In this document: positions 45,540 through 57,345 of the stretch, one piece after another | Layout: each line of letters opens with the position of its first letter | How positions within the stretch are numbered: position 1 is the first letter of the stretch | Origin: Rhizophagus irregularis | Taxonomy: Eukaryota; Glomeromycota; Glomeromycetes; Glomerales; Glomeraceae | Length of the DNA stretch: 64,000 bases | Direction of reading: 5' to 3' | Assembly: GCF_026210795.1 (NCBI RefSeq) | Contig: NC_089447.1 | Coordinates: forward strand, 3,784,501 to 3,848,500 | The notes under the pieces: generated by a model | Databases searched by the model: none | Told to the model about the DNA's origin: nothing | What the model saw: the letters and a program-made list of their open reading frames with translations, nothing else | Translations under genes and position numbers: made by a program

Positions 45540-47180
45540 TTAAGAGGGCCTTTGATCAGGATAACTTCCTAATATTTTTACGTCCAAACAAAATTCATTG
45601 ATTTTATTTAATGCTTTCTGCACCACTTCATCTTCCTTGTGTCCTTGTAATTCAACAAAGAACACATAATGCCAAGGTTGTTGCGAAGAAGGACGCGAAT
45701 CAATCTTCAATAGATTGATACCGTGATCTTTAAAAACGCTTAAACCATCACATAACGCTCCAGGTCGTTGGTGATCTACTGTAAAAAGAATGAAAGTTTT
45801 ATCATTACCACTTGGTTTTTCAGAAGAAGATCCGAGGATGAAGAATCGCGTGACATTATCTAATTTTTTGAAGAATTGTTAATGCAAGAAACAATATCAA
45901 AAATTAAGAACATGTCAATTTTATTACTTTTTGCATCTTGTATATCCTTCCCTAGTACTTCCAATCCATATAATTCAGCACATGTTATACTGGCAATTGC
46001 GGCAGAATAGGGTTCTGAAGCAGCAATTTCTGCAGCTTTGCTTGTGGATAATGCATCAATGCGCTGAGCTTCTTTAAGATGTGAGTCAAGGTACTTCTGA
46101 CACTGTCCAAACCCCTAAGTGAAAATAAACAATTGCTAAAAACATAAAATGATTATAATATTTCTTAGATAACATACTCTTAAGTAATCATTTGATTAGC
46201 ATACCTGTGGGTGACTATACACCTTATTTATAGAAGAGAATTTGGATTTTGAAAGGAGACAATGACTTATCTTAAGAATACAAATATAGTTATAAAAATT
46301 ATTTTACCACATTAGTCAAACTGAAGAGATTTACTAGATTAATAACAAATATCTAAAGTGAATACCCTCAAATACGTCTCGGCCAGTATATGTGTTTTAC
46401 AAGATATGAATCTATCTAAGGTTGTAACTACTGATCCATATGTTGAGTTCTCAAAAGGTACAATACCGTAAGTAGTATGACCCTTTTCCACAGAATCAAA
46501 GATATCTTTATAATGTAATAATTAAATTAGCTTAAAAACTATATCATAAAATTTTAATTTTAATATGTACCATTTATGGTGGACTTTGGGAGATAATTTA
46601 TACTGTCCCCAAATCTTACAATTGCCGCCTATAAATTAATTACGATTAATGGACAAAACAAACAAAATAACGAATATTTCAAATAGAACAACAACATACT
46701 TGGTGCGTATATGATCCTAGTGGTCCAAAGTAAGCAATAGATAAATCTTTCTGTGATGAGACTGAAGCAGATATAATCTCTTTGTAGATAGAAACAAGAG
46801 ATTCTGATGAAAGCGGACCATTATTGAGACGATGAATCTTTTTTTTGGTCAAATTATTTAGTTAGTAACTATAATACAATAAACGTTTTTAATAAATTAT
46901 TAATAAACTAACTCTATCAAAAATTTGGTTTTCCTTTCCGGAAACATAGACATTTTCATTATTTTCATTATCTTCATAACTGTAATAAACAAAATCAAAA
47001 TTGATAGCTTTTAATACAATTAATGTTGGTGCAATTGGCTTAAAACTTTTCATTGACGGACCTTCCTTCTTTTGCCTTCTCTAAATTCAAAGATACACGA
47101 GCACGTTCGTTAAGAAGTTGAACGAGTTTTGTATCTATCGAATCTATTTGTTGGCTAAATGTTAGATCCACATTTTCCAT
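45540..47180 (-). CDS. Bifunctional chorismate mutase-prephenate dehydratase (P-protein)
   Basis: The ATG at 47180 opens an AroQ-type chorismate mutase segment (FSQQIDSIDTKLVQLLNER then VSLNLEKAKEG). It continues in the next exons as VYVSGKENQIFDR and LNNGPLSSESLVSIYKEIIS. The prephenate dehydratase domain follows: LSIAYFGPLGSYTHQAA, YGIVPFENSTYGSVV, and the catalytic Thr-Arg-Phe in LDNVTRFFILG. A C-terminal ACT domain has VDHQRPGALCDGL and INLLKIDSRPSSQQPWHY, the phenylalanine-sensing site. It makes phenylpyruvate for phenylalanine synthesis. Yeast Pha2 lacks the mutase part. Relative to E. coli, mutase residues R28, K39, E52 and Q88 have counterparts (Arg26, Lys37, Glu, Gln), but R11 is Ser9. 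About eight exons are inferred. Confidence 0.87.
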
Positions 47181-47469
47181 CTGCTTTTATAAACGAATAT
47201 ACTAACAGAGAAATAATAATATATAAAGAAGATAACTTATTTGTTATTTGAATATTTTTTTCTTTAGAAGTGGGACCTTATAGTGTAGAAGTCATACACG
47301 TGGGTTAAGTTCGTAACTAAATTTGGTTATCTAATCGATCTCAAAATCCGACCGATCTGCAATCAAAATCGATCCGCACTCTCGATTCTCGAATTTTAGA
47401 TTTTCAATTGTTTTCAAATTACCAAATCTTTCTTCTTTTTTTCGTATTTAATAAAGACGCATTTCAATA
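47181..47469. promoter_or_regulatory. Shared promoter between P-protein gene and SKI8
   Basis: This 289-bp gap between divergent start codons includes a GATCGATC-like cluster (ATCTAATCGATCTC, GACCGATCTGCAATC, ATCGATCC) near 47330-47375, which stands out from the AT background. Both transcripts must start in or near this gap. Confidence 0.45.
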
Positions 47470-49115
47470 ATGGCGAGTAGTTTTTATCTAGGTTTTTTCT
47501 TTGCTTTACAAACGTTATTTTCTATCTCTATCAATATTTTTTCCCCTTTATCTAAATCTTTTTATTTCATTATTATAGAGTTTACAATTTATATCCTTCG
47601 TTGAAAAACCAAAAGGTAAATTAAATAGAAAATATTTATACTTTATTCCCCTAATTCACAGGTATTTCTTTTTAATTTATATTAATGTAGCACATAAATC
47701 ACAAATATGGTCGGTTCGTTGGTCACCAAGTGGTAATGTGGTCGCTTCTGGAGGTTTGGATAATGAGATTAAAATCTGGTTTGCATCTTTTTTATTGTCG
47801 CAAAAAAAAAATGGATGTATGTGTATGTGTATATATATATGACTCTAAAGAATACTTGAATCAGGGAAGCGCAATCTGGAGAACATTATCGTACTCTCGA
47901 GGGTCATATATTAGCTGTTACCGGTTTAGATATAAATCCAACAGGTAAAGGTAAGTAAAACAGAGATTACTATTGTTACTTTTATTTTATCTTTTTCTAT
48001 CATTAATTTATTTCTAATCTTTTTGCATATAGTCCTCATATCAATTTCGTTCGATAATACTATTAAAAGGTGGGACATATTAGAAGGCAACCTGATAAAC
48101 GACATAGAGACCAAGCCAGGTAATAACTTATATTAAATTTTTATTTACTTGCAAAAAAAAACTAAACAGTTTTTTACATTATAGGAGAAGTTTGTTGTGG
48201 TCAATATAATAAAGATGGAAATTACTTTGCTACTGCTTCACAGCATGGAACTATTGATCTCAGAAAAGATTCTAATCTAGAAGAAATCGTTGCAACTTAT
48301 ACATCCGAGGGAAAATATGGACTATGTTGCCGCTTTGTATCCTTATTTATTTTATTTAAAATGGAAAATTTACAGAATCAATTATTCTTAATGAAAAAAT
48401 TTATGATGTAATTAAAAGAGTCCTGATAATAAGATTTTGGCACTTGGTACTGATAACGACAAAATTTATTTGTTTGACGTGGAAAGTGCAAAAGTTCTTC
48501 ACAAATTGACTGGACATTCGGGAAATCCTATACGTTGTTTGGATTTTACTCCAGATGGAAAACATCTAATTTCTGGTTCTGATGACGAGACCATCAACAT
48601 TTATGATGTGTAAATATCATAATTTCGCTTAATGTAGTATATTATATTTATTTGTTTGGTATATTATTTAAGATTTGGATAAATTTTATAGAAAACATGG
48701 TAATCAAATATCAAAATGTACTGGACATGAAGGATACGTTATGTGTGTTGCGGCTGCTAGTGATAATAAACATTTCGTAAGCGGGTAAGTAAAAATAAAG
48801 TCTTTTTACACGAATTATTTAATGTTAAAAAAATTTTATTTATTATTTTATTATTATATTAGGTCAACTGATTGTAAAATTAAATTATGGCAACTTCCTG
48901 AAAAGAATGAGAAAACACAAGTTGTAGATACCATTGAAGAACATAAAGAAACGGTAACTAGATTTCCGTTTTAAATGGGTAAAACTATGATAAATACTAA
49001 AGTTTATTTTTTTTTTGAATATAAGGTTTCTTGCATATCTTGGAGTCCTGATGGTGATAAATTTGTAGTTGGTACTGATAATTTATTATTAAAATGGTAT
49101 TGCGTTGCTAAATAA
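47470..49115 (+). CDS. SKI8: WD40 protein Ski8/WDR61
   Basis: About nine exons encode a seven-blade WD40 propeller. Visible blades include AHKSQIWSVRWSPSGNVVAS with GGLDNEIKIW, LEGHILAVTGLDINPTGK, ISFDNTIKRWDILEG, and EVCCGQYNKDGNYFATASQH. Later blades are LALGTDNDKIYLFDVESAKV with LTGHSGNPIRCLDFTPDGKH, CTGHEGYVMCVAAASDNKHF, and TVSCISWSPDGDKFVVGTDN, ending LLLKWYCVAK. The blade order and wording match WDR61/Ski8, a subunit of the Ski mRNA-decay complex and, in many eukaryotes, of PAF1C. The first exon is tiny (MASSFYL), so its junction is less certain. Confidence 0.85.
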
Positions 49116-49524
49116 AGGCAAGTATATTATAAATCTCTTTTTATAATAATTGATTAGGTTATATTTATATTATGTAAATTATAAAGTGTAAAAAAAAGCG
49201 ATAAAACACTAATGCTAGATATAATTAATATAATAAATGTTATATAATATTACTAAATAGCCCATACCACACCCCAAGGCACCACGAATAATGATGATAA
49301 AATTAAAATATTTGAACCTATGTATATTGATTGTATTATAATAGCTCTATCATATTAAGTTCTAATACCAATTATAAAGAAAATAATAGATAAGTGCAAA
49401 ATTCATTCTTTCAATAAAATTTTGGCGATTATTGGTAATGTAAAATATTATTATCAGAGACCATATTCTTTACAAATAGGTACAAAATCAATGCTTTAGA
49501 GATTAAAGAGATAAGGTAATATTA
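49116..49524. other. Convergent 3' spacer between SKI8 and NASP
   Basis: About 410 bp of AT-rich 3' flanking sequence between two tail-to-tail genes. No feature is supportable. Confidence 0.4.
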
Positions 49525-51433
49525 TCATCCTGACAATCTTACTTTCTTATTTGGACTAGATTCATCATTTTCTCCAGATCTTCCTTCCCCACTCCCTTCA
49601 CTAGTTGTCTCATCAATTAAATTTTCTACCTTACGCTTCTTTTCTTCTCCTTCATCCATCATTGTGTTTGTTACACTATTTTCATTTGTAGTAGTATTTG
49701 TTAAATTTTCATCGATGCTCTTTATATCTTCAACAACTTTTCTTTTGATTAAAGATGTTATATCATTTATGGGTACATTAGATGTTATTGATGAAGATCC
49801 GGCGTTTGTAGTACTACCAGATTCAGCTGAAGGGGTTAACATTTTAACATATTCAGCAAGTGCTATTTCGCTAGGTGTCGGTACTTCTTTGTCACGATTG
49901 ATTTTTGCAGTATTTAACTCTTCGATCTTTTTCGGAAGGAAATAGGTTAATAAAATTTAAAATGATGAAATTAAATAGATAAATAAAGAAGTGATACCTT
50001 GGCTTCCATTTCTATAAGAAATTGATCAATTTCATTCAATTTTTTCTCAATGTCTTCTGTGTTATCATCACTTTTAGCCACTTGCTTCCCTTTACCATAA
50101 GTTTCTTGAACTGATGCTAATTTTTCTAACAAATTCTTTTTACATTTGTTTAAGACTTCCATAGCTCGTTCAACATGTTCGATAGCTTGGTCAATTTGGC
50201 TTTTATCGGTGCTTGCAGATAAAGCTAAAGCCAATCTCCAATGAGTATTTTAAAAGGTCAAGGATATAATCACATTTTTTGTGTTAAAGTAAAACTAATG
50301 AAATCTTGAGGTAAAAGGATATGCTTCTGTTAATTCCATATTATCATCTGATAATCTTTCTGATTTTACTTTTACTGCTTCTCTATAGTCAACTACTGCT
50401 TGATCGAAGTTTTCTAAGTTAATTTTATATATTAATTTTTTTTAAAAAAAATTTTTATTTAATTAATTAAATATTTTTTTTTTTTAATAAAAAAATTTAT
50501 TTAGTTACTATCCATAACTTTTTTTACCTTGTTCAAGGGAAATATCTCCCAATTTCATGAATACTTCTCCAAGGCTCGCTTTTGATCTCTCAGTGCCAAC
50601 ATCCAAATAGATATCTCGAGCAATAATCAAAACATCATTTGCCACATTTAAATCACTATCTTGATCTGTTTGTGATTCATTTGTTGTTTCGGCATGACTT
50701 TCACCATCATTATTGTTAATTTCTTTCTCTAAACTCTCTTCAGTTAGCTCTTCTACCATTTCATCTTCAAAACTAGGTTCTCCTTCGAAATAAATATGAG
50801 AATTATTATGCTGAAGCTCATCTATACAATAATTGACGAATAAAAAGAATTTTTTAAAAAAATGTTACAATAAAAAGGGCGATACGAAAAGATTATCTTT
50901 AACCTTCTTGAATTTCTAACGCAATTCGTTTTTCTAATGAATTGTCCCCGAGTACAGAGGTTTGAAATATTGAATTTTCAATTAACGCTTTTCCGTAATT
51001 AAAAAGAGCATCGGCAAATTCTTCCGAATTACCATAGTGCAGTTCGCTTGAGGAGAGAGAATTTTTTTTTAAGTATCGACAATTAATATAAAAAGAATTC
51101 TTTTTAAATTGACTTTATCTTTTATTTTATTAGTGTTTCATTATTATTTCTTCAGATTACGCGTCAAAAGTCATAAAGTCTTATAAAAGCATCAGATACA
51201 TACGCAAGTTGAGAAGCTTCTTCGTATTTAAGCACTGCCGTTTCGTAATCCTTCAATTTAAAAGCTTTAGTTCCTTCTTCAGTTAAAAGTCTAATTGTAT
51301 CTGGAAGTGAGAGATTCTCTTCTGGTAATAGAGCACTCTGAGGTAAAAGTTCATAGTGGATTTGTGGGGTAATGTTTGCCGATGACGACATATTTGTATT
51401 TTCTTCAGTGGGAGCGTTAGAAGAGCTACTCAT
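49525..51433 (-). CDS. NASP: NASP/Hif1/Sim3-type histone chaperone
   Basis: NASP proteins bind H3-H4 through SHNi-TPR repeats and an acidic insert. The ATG at 51433 gives MSSSSNAPTEENTNMSSSAN, then TPR1 (LLTEEGTKAFKLKDYETAVL). The next exons read LHYGNSEEFADALFNYGKAL, the acidic insert (EDEMVEELTEESLEKEINNN), TPRs (RSKASLGEVFMKLGDISLEQ, NFDQAVVDYREAVKV, HWRLALALSASTDKSQIDQA) and a coiled segment. The C terminus ends in basic ESSPNKKVRLSG with nuclear-signal-like KKRKVE earlier. The interrupted TPR and acidic stretch identify the family. An upstream in-frame extension lacks an ATG. About seven exons are inferred. Confidence 0.87.
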
Positions 51434-51607
51434 TTTTGGAAAAAAACTTTTAGTTATCAAAAAATCTAAAAAAGAAAAAGGAAAAATATAGACTCGTTAA
51501 AAAGCAAGATTCGAAAAGATTATTGAGTAAAACGGTTTTCGTGAAATAAAATAATTTTCGTGATATAATACAATTTTCTTATTCGAAAAAAAAATGAATC
51601 CGTCTTG

Positions 51608-51704
51608 TACCCGACGCGGGACTCGAACCCGCAATCCCCAGATACCCAACTGAATTTTACATTCATTAGAAGTCTGGTGCGTTATCCGATTACGCCAGCC
51701 GGGC
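51608..51704 (-). tRNA. tRNA-Arg (anticodon TCT) with intron
   Basis: On the minus strand the acceptor GCCCGGC pairs with GTCGGGT (two G-U pairs). The D arm is GCGT/ACGC with GG in the loop. The anticodon stem CCAGA/TCTGG encloses loop CTTCTAA, giving anticodon TCT. The T arm is GCGGG-TTCGAGT-CCCGC. An intron of about 23-25 nt follows position 37, at the canonical site. The A box lies at TGGCGTAATCGG and the B box is GGTTCGAGTCC. A run of nine T on the transcript strand (plus-strand A-run near 51585-51593) should end Pol III transcription. It sits between NASP and NOP58. Confidence 0.95.
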
Positions 51705-51944
51705 CATTCTTTATCTTAATTTTCAGATTATTTTATTACAATATTATTGTTTAATTTTTATGTGATGATAAAGAAGACGGTCAATCTGTAATTCTGTATA
51801 ATCTCATCTAGTGATGATTGAAAAATTAATTTTTTTTTTGTCGTGAATACTACTATTTCATTAATTCTGTTCTGTTTCATATTCTTCATATTCTGCATAT
51901 TATTGCCCATTTTTTTTCTAGAGGCACTTCTAAGAATAATATTA

Positions 51945-54525
51945 ATGCTCGTTCTTTTCGAAACAGCAGCCGGCTACGCGCTGTTTGAAGTGTTAAAAGA
52001 AGGTAAATTAAGAGAACCAGATGAACTATGGAAAGATTTTGAAACACCGGAGGCGGCCAAGAAAACGTACGTATTTTTCAAAGTTTAAAGTTGTGGATTT
52101 CGTGACCTGTAGTATATTCACTATATTAATTAATTCATATTATTAAGCGTAAAACTTGTTGATTTCCAAAAGTTCGAAAACATGAGTGAAGCAGTAGCCT
52201 CAGTTAGTGATCTCTTAGAGGGGAAACTTTCAAAAGATTTGAAAAAGTTTTTGAAAGAATCTTTTGAAAAAATAGAGGTATCAAGCGAAAAGCTTGCTGT
52301 TATGGAACCAAAAATTGGTAATAATTTAAATCGAATTTTTATAATTGATGAAATTTATCGGTTATAGTAATTACTTACGCGTCAAAATAATCTTATTTTC
52401 TTCATATTTGTAATAAAATAATCTATAGGTGCCACTATTAGCAAAAAATTTGGTATTCAGGTTATATCTAACGAAACTGTCGTTGAACTATATCGAGGAA
52501 TTAAACAACAGCTTGATTCATTAATTACCGGCATAAAATCTGATGATATAAGTCAGATGTCTTTGGGTCTTTCTCATTCCTTGTCTCGCCATAAATTGAA
52601 ATTTTCACCGGATAAAGTTGATAATATGATCATTCAAGCAATTGGTTTGTTAGATGATTTGGATAAAGAATTAAATACTTACGCGATGAGAGTTAAAGAA
52701 TGGTATGGTTGGCATTTTCCAGAAATGTCAAAAATTGTGGTTGATAATTTGGCATATGCAAAAGTAATTAAAACTATGGGTACGTAGATTCTACGTTGGA
52801 ATGTACTTGCGATCATTAATTATTAATTTTGAAATTATCTGATACATGTATATTGATAGGATTCAGATCTAATGCACAGACAACAGATCTTTCAGAAATA
52901 CTTCCAGAAGATTTAGAAAAGGAATTGAAAGAAGCAGCCGAAATATCCATGGGATCCGAAATTTCAAGAGAAGATATTGATAATATTATAATGGGATGCG
53001 AACAAGTAATCAACTTAACTGAATACCGTGCAGAACTTTACGAATACCTTAAAAATCGGATGCTGGCGATTGCACCAAATTTGACAACTATAGTAGGCGA
53101 ATTGGTTGGTGCCAGATTGATTGCACATTCGGGAAGTCTGCTTAATCTTGCCAAACATCCAGCTAGTACTGTACAGATTTTAGGTGCAGAAAAGGCTCTT
53201 TTCAGAGCTTTAAAAACAAAAAATAATACGCCTAAATATGGCTTAATTTACCATGCTAGTTTGGTTGGTCAAGCAGCTCCTAAAAATAAAGGCAAGGTAT
53301 ATAATGAATAAACATTAAATTTATTCAATATAATAAATTAATTTTAATGATTTTATTATTACAATTTTTTACGTAATAGGTAGCTAGGCTGGTCGCCACA
53401 AAATCTTCACTTGCAACTCGTTTTGATGCTTTATCAGAAGAAAAGGATGTACAAGCAGAAATGGGCCATTCAAATCGTAAACAGATTGAAAAAAGAATAC
53501 GAATCTTAGAAGGACGTAATGGTGATTCTGGAACAAAAACAGAAAAAGATAAAGGGAAAAAACAAAAGACTGACCTCAAGCTTGTTTCGTAAGTTTTTTT
53601 ACGTAGTAGTGTGATTTCCTATCATAATGATGATAATATAAAAATTTTTTTTCTTTGATCTCGGAAATAATATAGAACTGCACCTACGTATAATCCCTCC
53701 GCTGACGTAGCTGGCTCTAGTAAATCAGCTGAATATGGTGTAGCAGGTTCTAGTAAATCAGCCGAAGTCAGTACTGTTGGCATAAAACGTAAAGCTGAAG
53801 ATATATCTGCTGAGGAAGAAAGTGAGGATGCGACTAGCGAAGAAGAGTCTGAAGAAGACGATAAATCAAGTGATAATGAATCAAGTGATGAATCAAGCGA
53901 TGACAAACCAAGCGATGACAAATCAAAGGATAAAAGCAAGAAAAAGAAGGCGAAGAAACAAAAACTGGAGGCTGAGCAAAAAAAGGAACAACCACCTAAA
54001 AAAATAAAAGCTAAGGAAGGTAAGGATAAGGACAAAAAAGAAAAGAAAAAGAAGAAAGCATCTGATCATACAGTAGCTACATCAACAAATGTTATTGAGC
54101 CGAAAGAAAAAGTTTCAAAAAAACGTAAGAAAACTGAAGAGGATGAAGAAAAAGAAACATCAAAATCTGAAAAGAAAGCCAAGAAAGCCAAGAAATCAAA
54201 GGAATCTTCTGAAGAGAAAAAAGAGAAAGCTGAGAAAGTAAAACCAAAAGAAGAAAAGGATGTAAAGAAAAAATTAGATAAAGGCAAGCAGAAAGAGAAG
54301 GAAAAAGAGAAGGAAAAAGAGAAGGAAAAAGAAACGGAAAAAGAATCAGTTAAAGAAGTTAAAAAGGTCGAAAAACCGAAGACAAAGGTAAAATATTATT
54401 TTAGATTTTATAACTGTGCAATAAATTATTAAGAATAAATAAATAAATGTATATCTAAAATTTATTATTTACTTTGGTAGAAAAAGGATAAGAAAGATAA
54501 AAAGGACAAGAAGAAGGCCCACTAA
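51945..54525 (+). CDS. NOP58: Nucleolar protein 58, C/D snoRNP core
   Basis: Nop58 is a core protein of box C/D snoRNPs. Exons 51945-52066, 52148-52317, 52429-52779, 52860-53296, 53380-53588, 53676-54387 and 54481-54525 all join in frame. The start [20 protein letters not shown] is the conserved N terminus. The coiled coil and Nop domain follow ([20 protein letters not shown], then [55 protein letters not shown]). The C-terminal tail from about 53676 is a long Lys/Glu-rich KKE/D repeat region, as in other Nop58 proteins. An upstream in-frame hydrophobic run before 51945 is not part of the family. Antisense frames across the tail are shadows. Confidence 0.95.
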
Positions 54526-55241
54526 AGAAATGGCCAATACTTTCCAATAAGTGTTATTTATTTTTTCTTTTTTTGAAATAATTATTTAATATTATTTTAG
54601 TTTTAACTACAGGAAAATCTTTTAAAAGAAAATAAAAAAAAAAACTTAAAACTTTGAAATAAAGAAAATCTAGAGCAAAATTGTTCTTTGATTACTATAT
54701 GATTTTTGAATTATTTTGAATTATTTTGAATTTTTTTTTTCTTTTTAAAATAATAATGTCGTATATTTTGAATGATAACATTAATAATTTGCTATGTTGA
54801 TGATATACTAATATGGCAATAATTTAGGAATTTAAAGGAAGTTGAATAAATTATTTATTCTAAATATATTAGGAATCTTATCAACATCTGGAACAATCTT
54901 GAAATACTGTAATATTCTAGAGATACAGTATTGCGTAATTTGCTTTATTGAGTAATTTTACATAGTTTAGTTTTACATAATTGTATTGTTTTTTATTCGA
55001 AGAGAACAAATTAGAAAAATATAAATACTCTTCTCGTATACAGCGACAAAATTGACGATTTCTAAATAATCAATAAAATGATTTATACTAATAATTAAAA
55101 TAGTTTATCCTTTTTTTACAATTTTTCAAATGTTCAAAAATAATCATTTATTTTACATTATATAAACGGACTAATACTTTTGTGAAGTTTATAAATTAGT
55201 GTATATATAATAAACCAGTCTACAACATCATTTTATGATAA
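54526..55241. other. Convergent 3' spacer between NOP58 and SHMT
   Basis: About 700 bp of AT-rich sequence between two tail-to-tail genes. It contains AATTATTTTGAATT direct repeats near 54710-54735. No gene was seen. Confidence 0.4.
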
Positions 55242-57043
55242 TTATTCGGACGAAGTTGAATTAGTCAAATTGCTTGGATCGAATCCTATAAAACTGATAT
55301 TAGTAATGCTGTTTTAATATATTTAATAAATTCAAAAATAAATAAATAGTACCTGGCATTGGGAAAGATGTAGAAAAAGTTTCAACTTCCTTTTTCAGAT
55401 TTGCTATGTCATCATTATCTTGACATGCCATTACAAAGTCTTTCATCATTTTGCTGCCTGCTTTTTCCTTTTTTTTTAAAAAAAAAGGGAGGAAACATAA
55501 ATGTATCTATGCTTATTAAGTACAAAACACATTCAAGGTAGAGGAAGAGAGTTGAACTTACTTGAACTGAAAGGGCAATTTGAACAGCACGATGCAAATA
55601 CTCTGCAACTTTAACAAAATCCTGCTCCCTGAAACTTCTTGATGTCAATGCAGAAGTACCAATACGTACACCACCTGGTGCCAACATGTTAACATCGCCA
55701 GGAATAGAATTTTTATTCACAGTAATGCTAAAATAATAATTACAAGTTAAAAATTTTTTTTTTTTTTAAAAAAAAAATATTATATATTTCGATATACGTA
55801 CTTAACCATATCGCAAATTTTTTCTACCTTACTGCCAGTAAGTTTAAGTGGTCTCAGGTCCCAGAGAATCAAATGATTGTCCGTACCACCAGTAACTAAT
55901 TTATACTCATAATTGACAAGAGCTTCACCTAAAGCTTTAGCATTGGCACGTACCTGTTTAGCATATTGTTTGAATTCCGGAGAAGCTGCATGCTTAAGCG
56001 CAACTGCAACTGCGGCAATAGTATTGTTATGAGGTCCTCCTTGACATGAAGGAAACACGGCATTATTTACACGATTTTCTAGTTCGTCCTTTTTTCGGAA
56101 AAAGATCAATCCAGCACGCGGACCCCTCAAAGTTTTATGAGTAGTAGTTGTAACTACATCACATAGTTCAAAGGGATTATTGGCTTCTTGGCCAGCAACT
56201 AAGCCACTGATATGAGCAATATCAGCCATTAAATACGCGCCATGTTTATCGGCGATCTTCCTAAGCTTAGCGTATTCCCAGTCACGTGCGTACGCACTAG
56301 CTCCACATATAATTAATTTTGGACGAAAGAGATTAGAATTTTCTTCAAGGCGATCATAATCAATAAGTCCAGTTTCTGGATTGACTTGATATGGCATGGA
56401 TTCAAAATATATAGAAGAAGAAGAAATCTTTTTCTTGGAAGTTTGCCAACCATGAGTTAAGTGTCCGCCCGAGGGCAAATCTAATCCCATCAAACGATCG
56501 TGAGGCTGGATCAATGCCGTTAATGCCGAAAAATTGGCAGTACTTCCAGAATAAGATTGAACATTAACGCCCCATTCCTCGGGATTTAAACGAAAAGCTT
56601 GCAAAGCACGTTTACGACAAACATTTTCGACTTGATCAATGAATTCATTGCCACCATAATAACGAGCCCCAGGAAGACCTTCAGAATACTTATTTGTCAA
56701 CGGAGACCCATTAGCTTCCATAACCGCCAAGGATGTAAAGTTCTGTGATAATTAGATTTGATAGATTATTTCATATTATATTTTTCCTTATCATAAACAT
56801 AAAAAAAAATTTTCATTAGTTTATACCTCCGAAGCAATTAGCTCTAAGCCAGAGAATTGTCTATATTTCTCTTTTTGAATTAAATCATAAATTTCTTTGT
56901 CATCTTCTTGCAAGGGAGCATTAAGGCAATTATTCTAAAATATGATATAGCAAAGTTTAGTATGCAAATTTACAAACAAATCAAACTTTTAATAATACAA
57001 TATAATGTCATACCCAAGTATCAACTTCACGAACAGAGGTCAT
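55242..57043 (-). CDS. SHM2: Serine hydroxymethyltransferase (cytosolic form)
   Basis: SHMT converts serine and tetrahydrofolate to glycine and methylene-THF using PLP. The ATG at 57043 gives [10 protein letters not shown], with no mitochondrial presequence. The next exons read [20 protein letters not shown] and GLELIASE. The large exon (56730-55790) has [48 protein letters not shown] and the PLP lysine motif [14 protein letters not shown]. After the next intron come [20 protein letters not shown] and [16 protein letters not shown]. The C terminus ends at 55242 after [12 protein letters not shown]. About six exons are inferred. Confidence 0.95.
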
Positions 57044-57345
57044 TTTAGTATTATTTTAATATGTAAATTATGTAAAAAAAAATTACAGCGAAAAAAACTT
57101 TTCTCAAAAAAAAAGATTTTTTTTTTTTTATGTACAGATCTAAATAATTAAATAATTATCTAAATAATATCTAAATAGTATCTAAAACGTGCCCCGAACA
57201 CGTTCCAACCGCCCAATAAAAAATCATAATTCGCAAATATATGATTGGACGCCTGGTTTTTTTTTACGTAGGGAAATTTTGATCTAATTTTTGCGGTTAA
57301 AAATTTTTTTCTTGATCTTTGATATTTGTAATATAATTCGGAGAA
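57044..57345. promoter_or_regulatory. Shared SHMT/eEF1B-gamma promoter with a dyad element
   Basis: This 302-bp gap between divergent start codons contains a perfect dyad, AACGTG-CCCCGAA-CACGTT (57186-57204), directly followed by CCGCCCAATAA. The GC content around it is much higher than nearby. Both half-sites are E-box-like. A factor dimer could bind here and serve both genes; this is inferred from symmetry and position only. Confidence 0.5.

Noticed and set aside
49664-49945. Plus-strand frame opposite NASP
   Set aside because: It is the reverse of the NASP C-terminal coding exon and crosses its intron.
52318-53675. Possible C/D snoRNAs in NOP58 introns (TGATGA in two introns)
   Set aside because: TGATGA-type box C occurs but no CTGA box D or terminal stem is found within the same intron.
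53622-54287. Ser/Phe-rich antisense frames opposite the NOP58 tail
   Set aside because: They are the reverse reading of the Lys/Glu repeat tail of NOP58.
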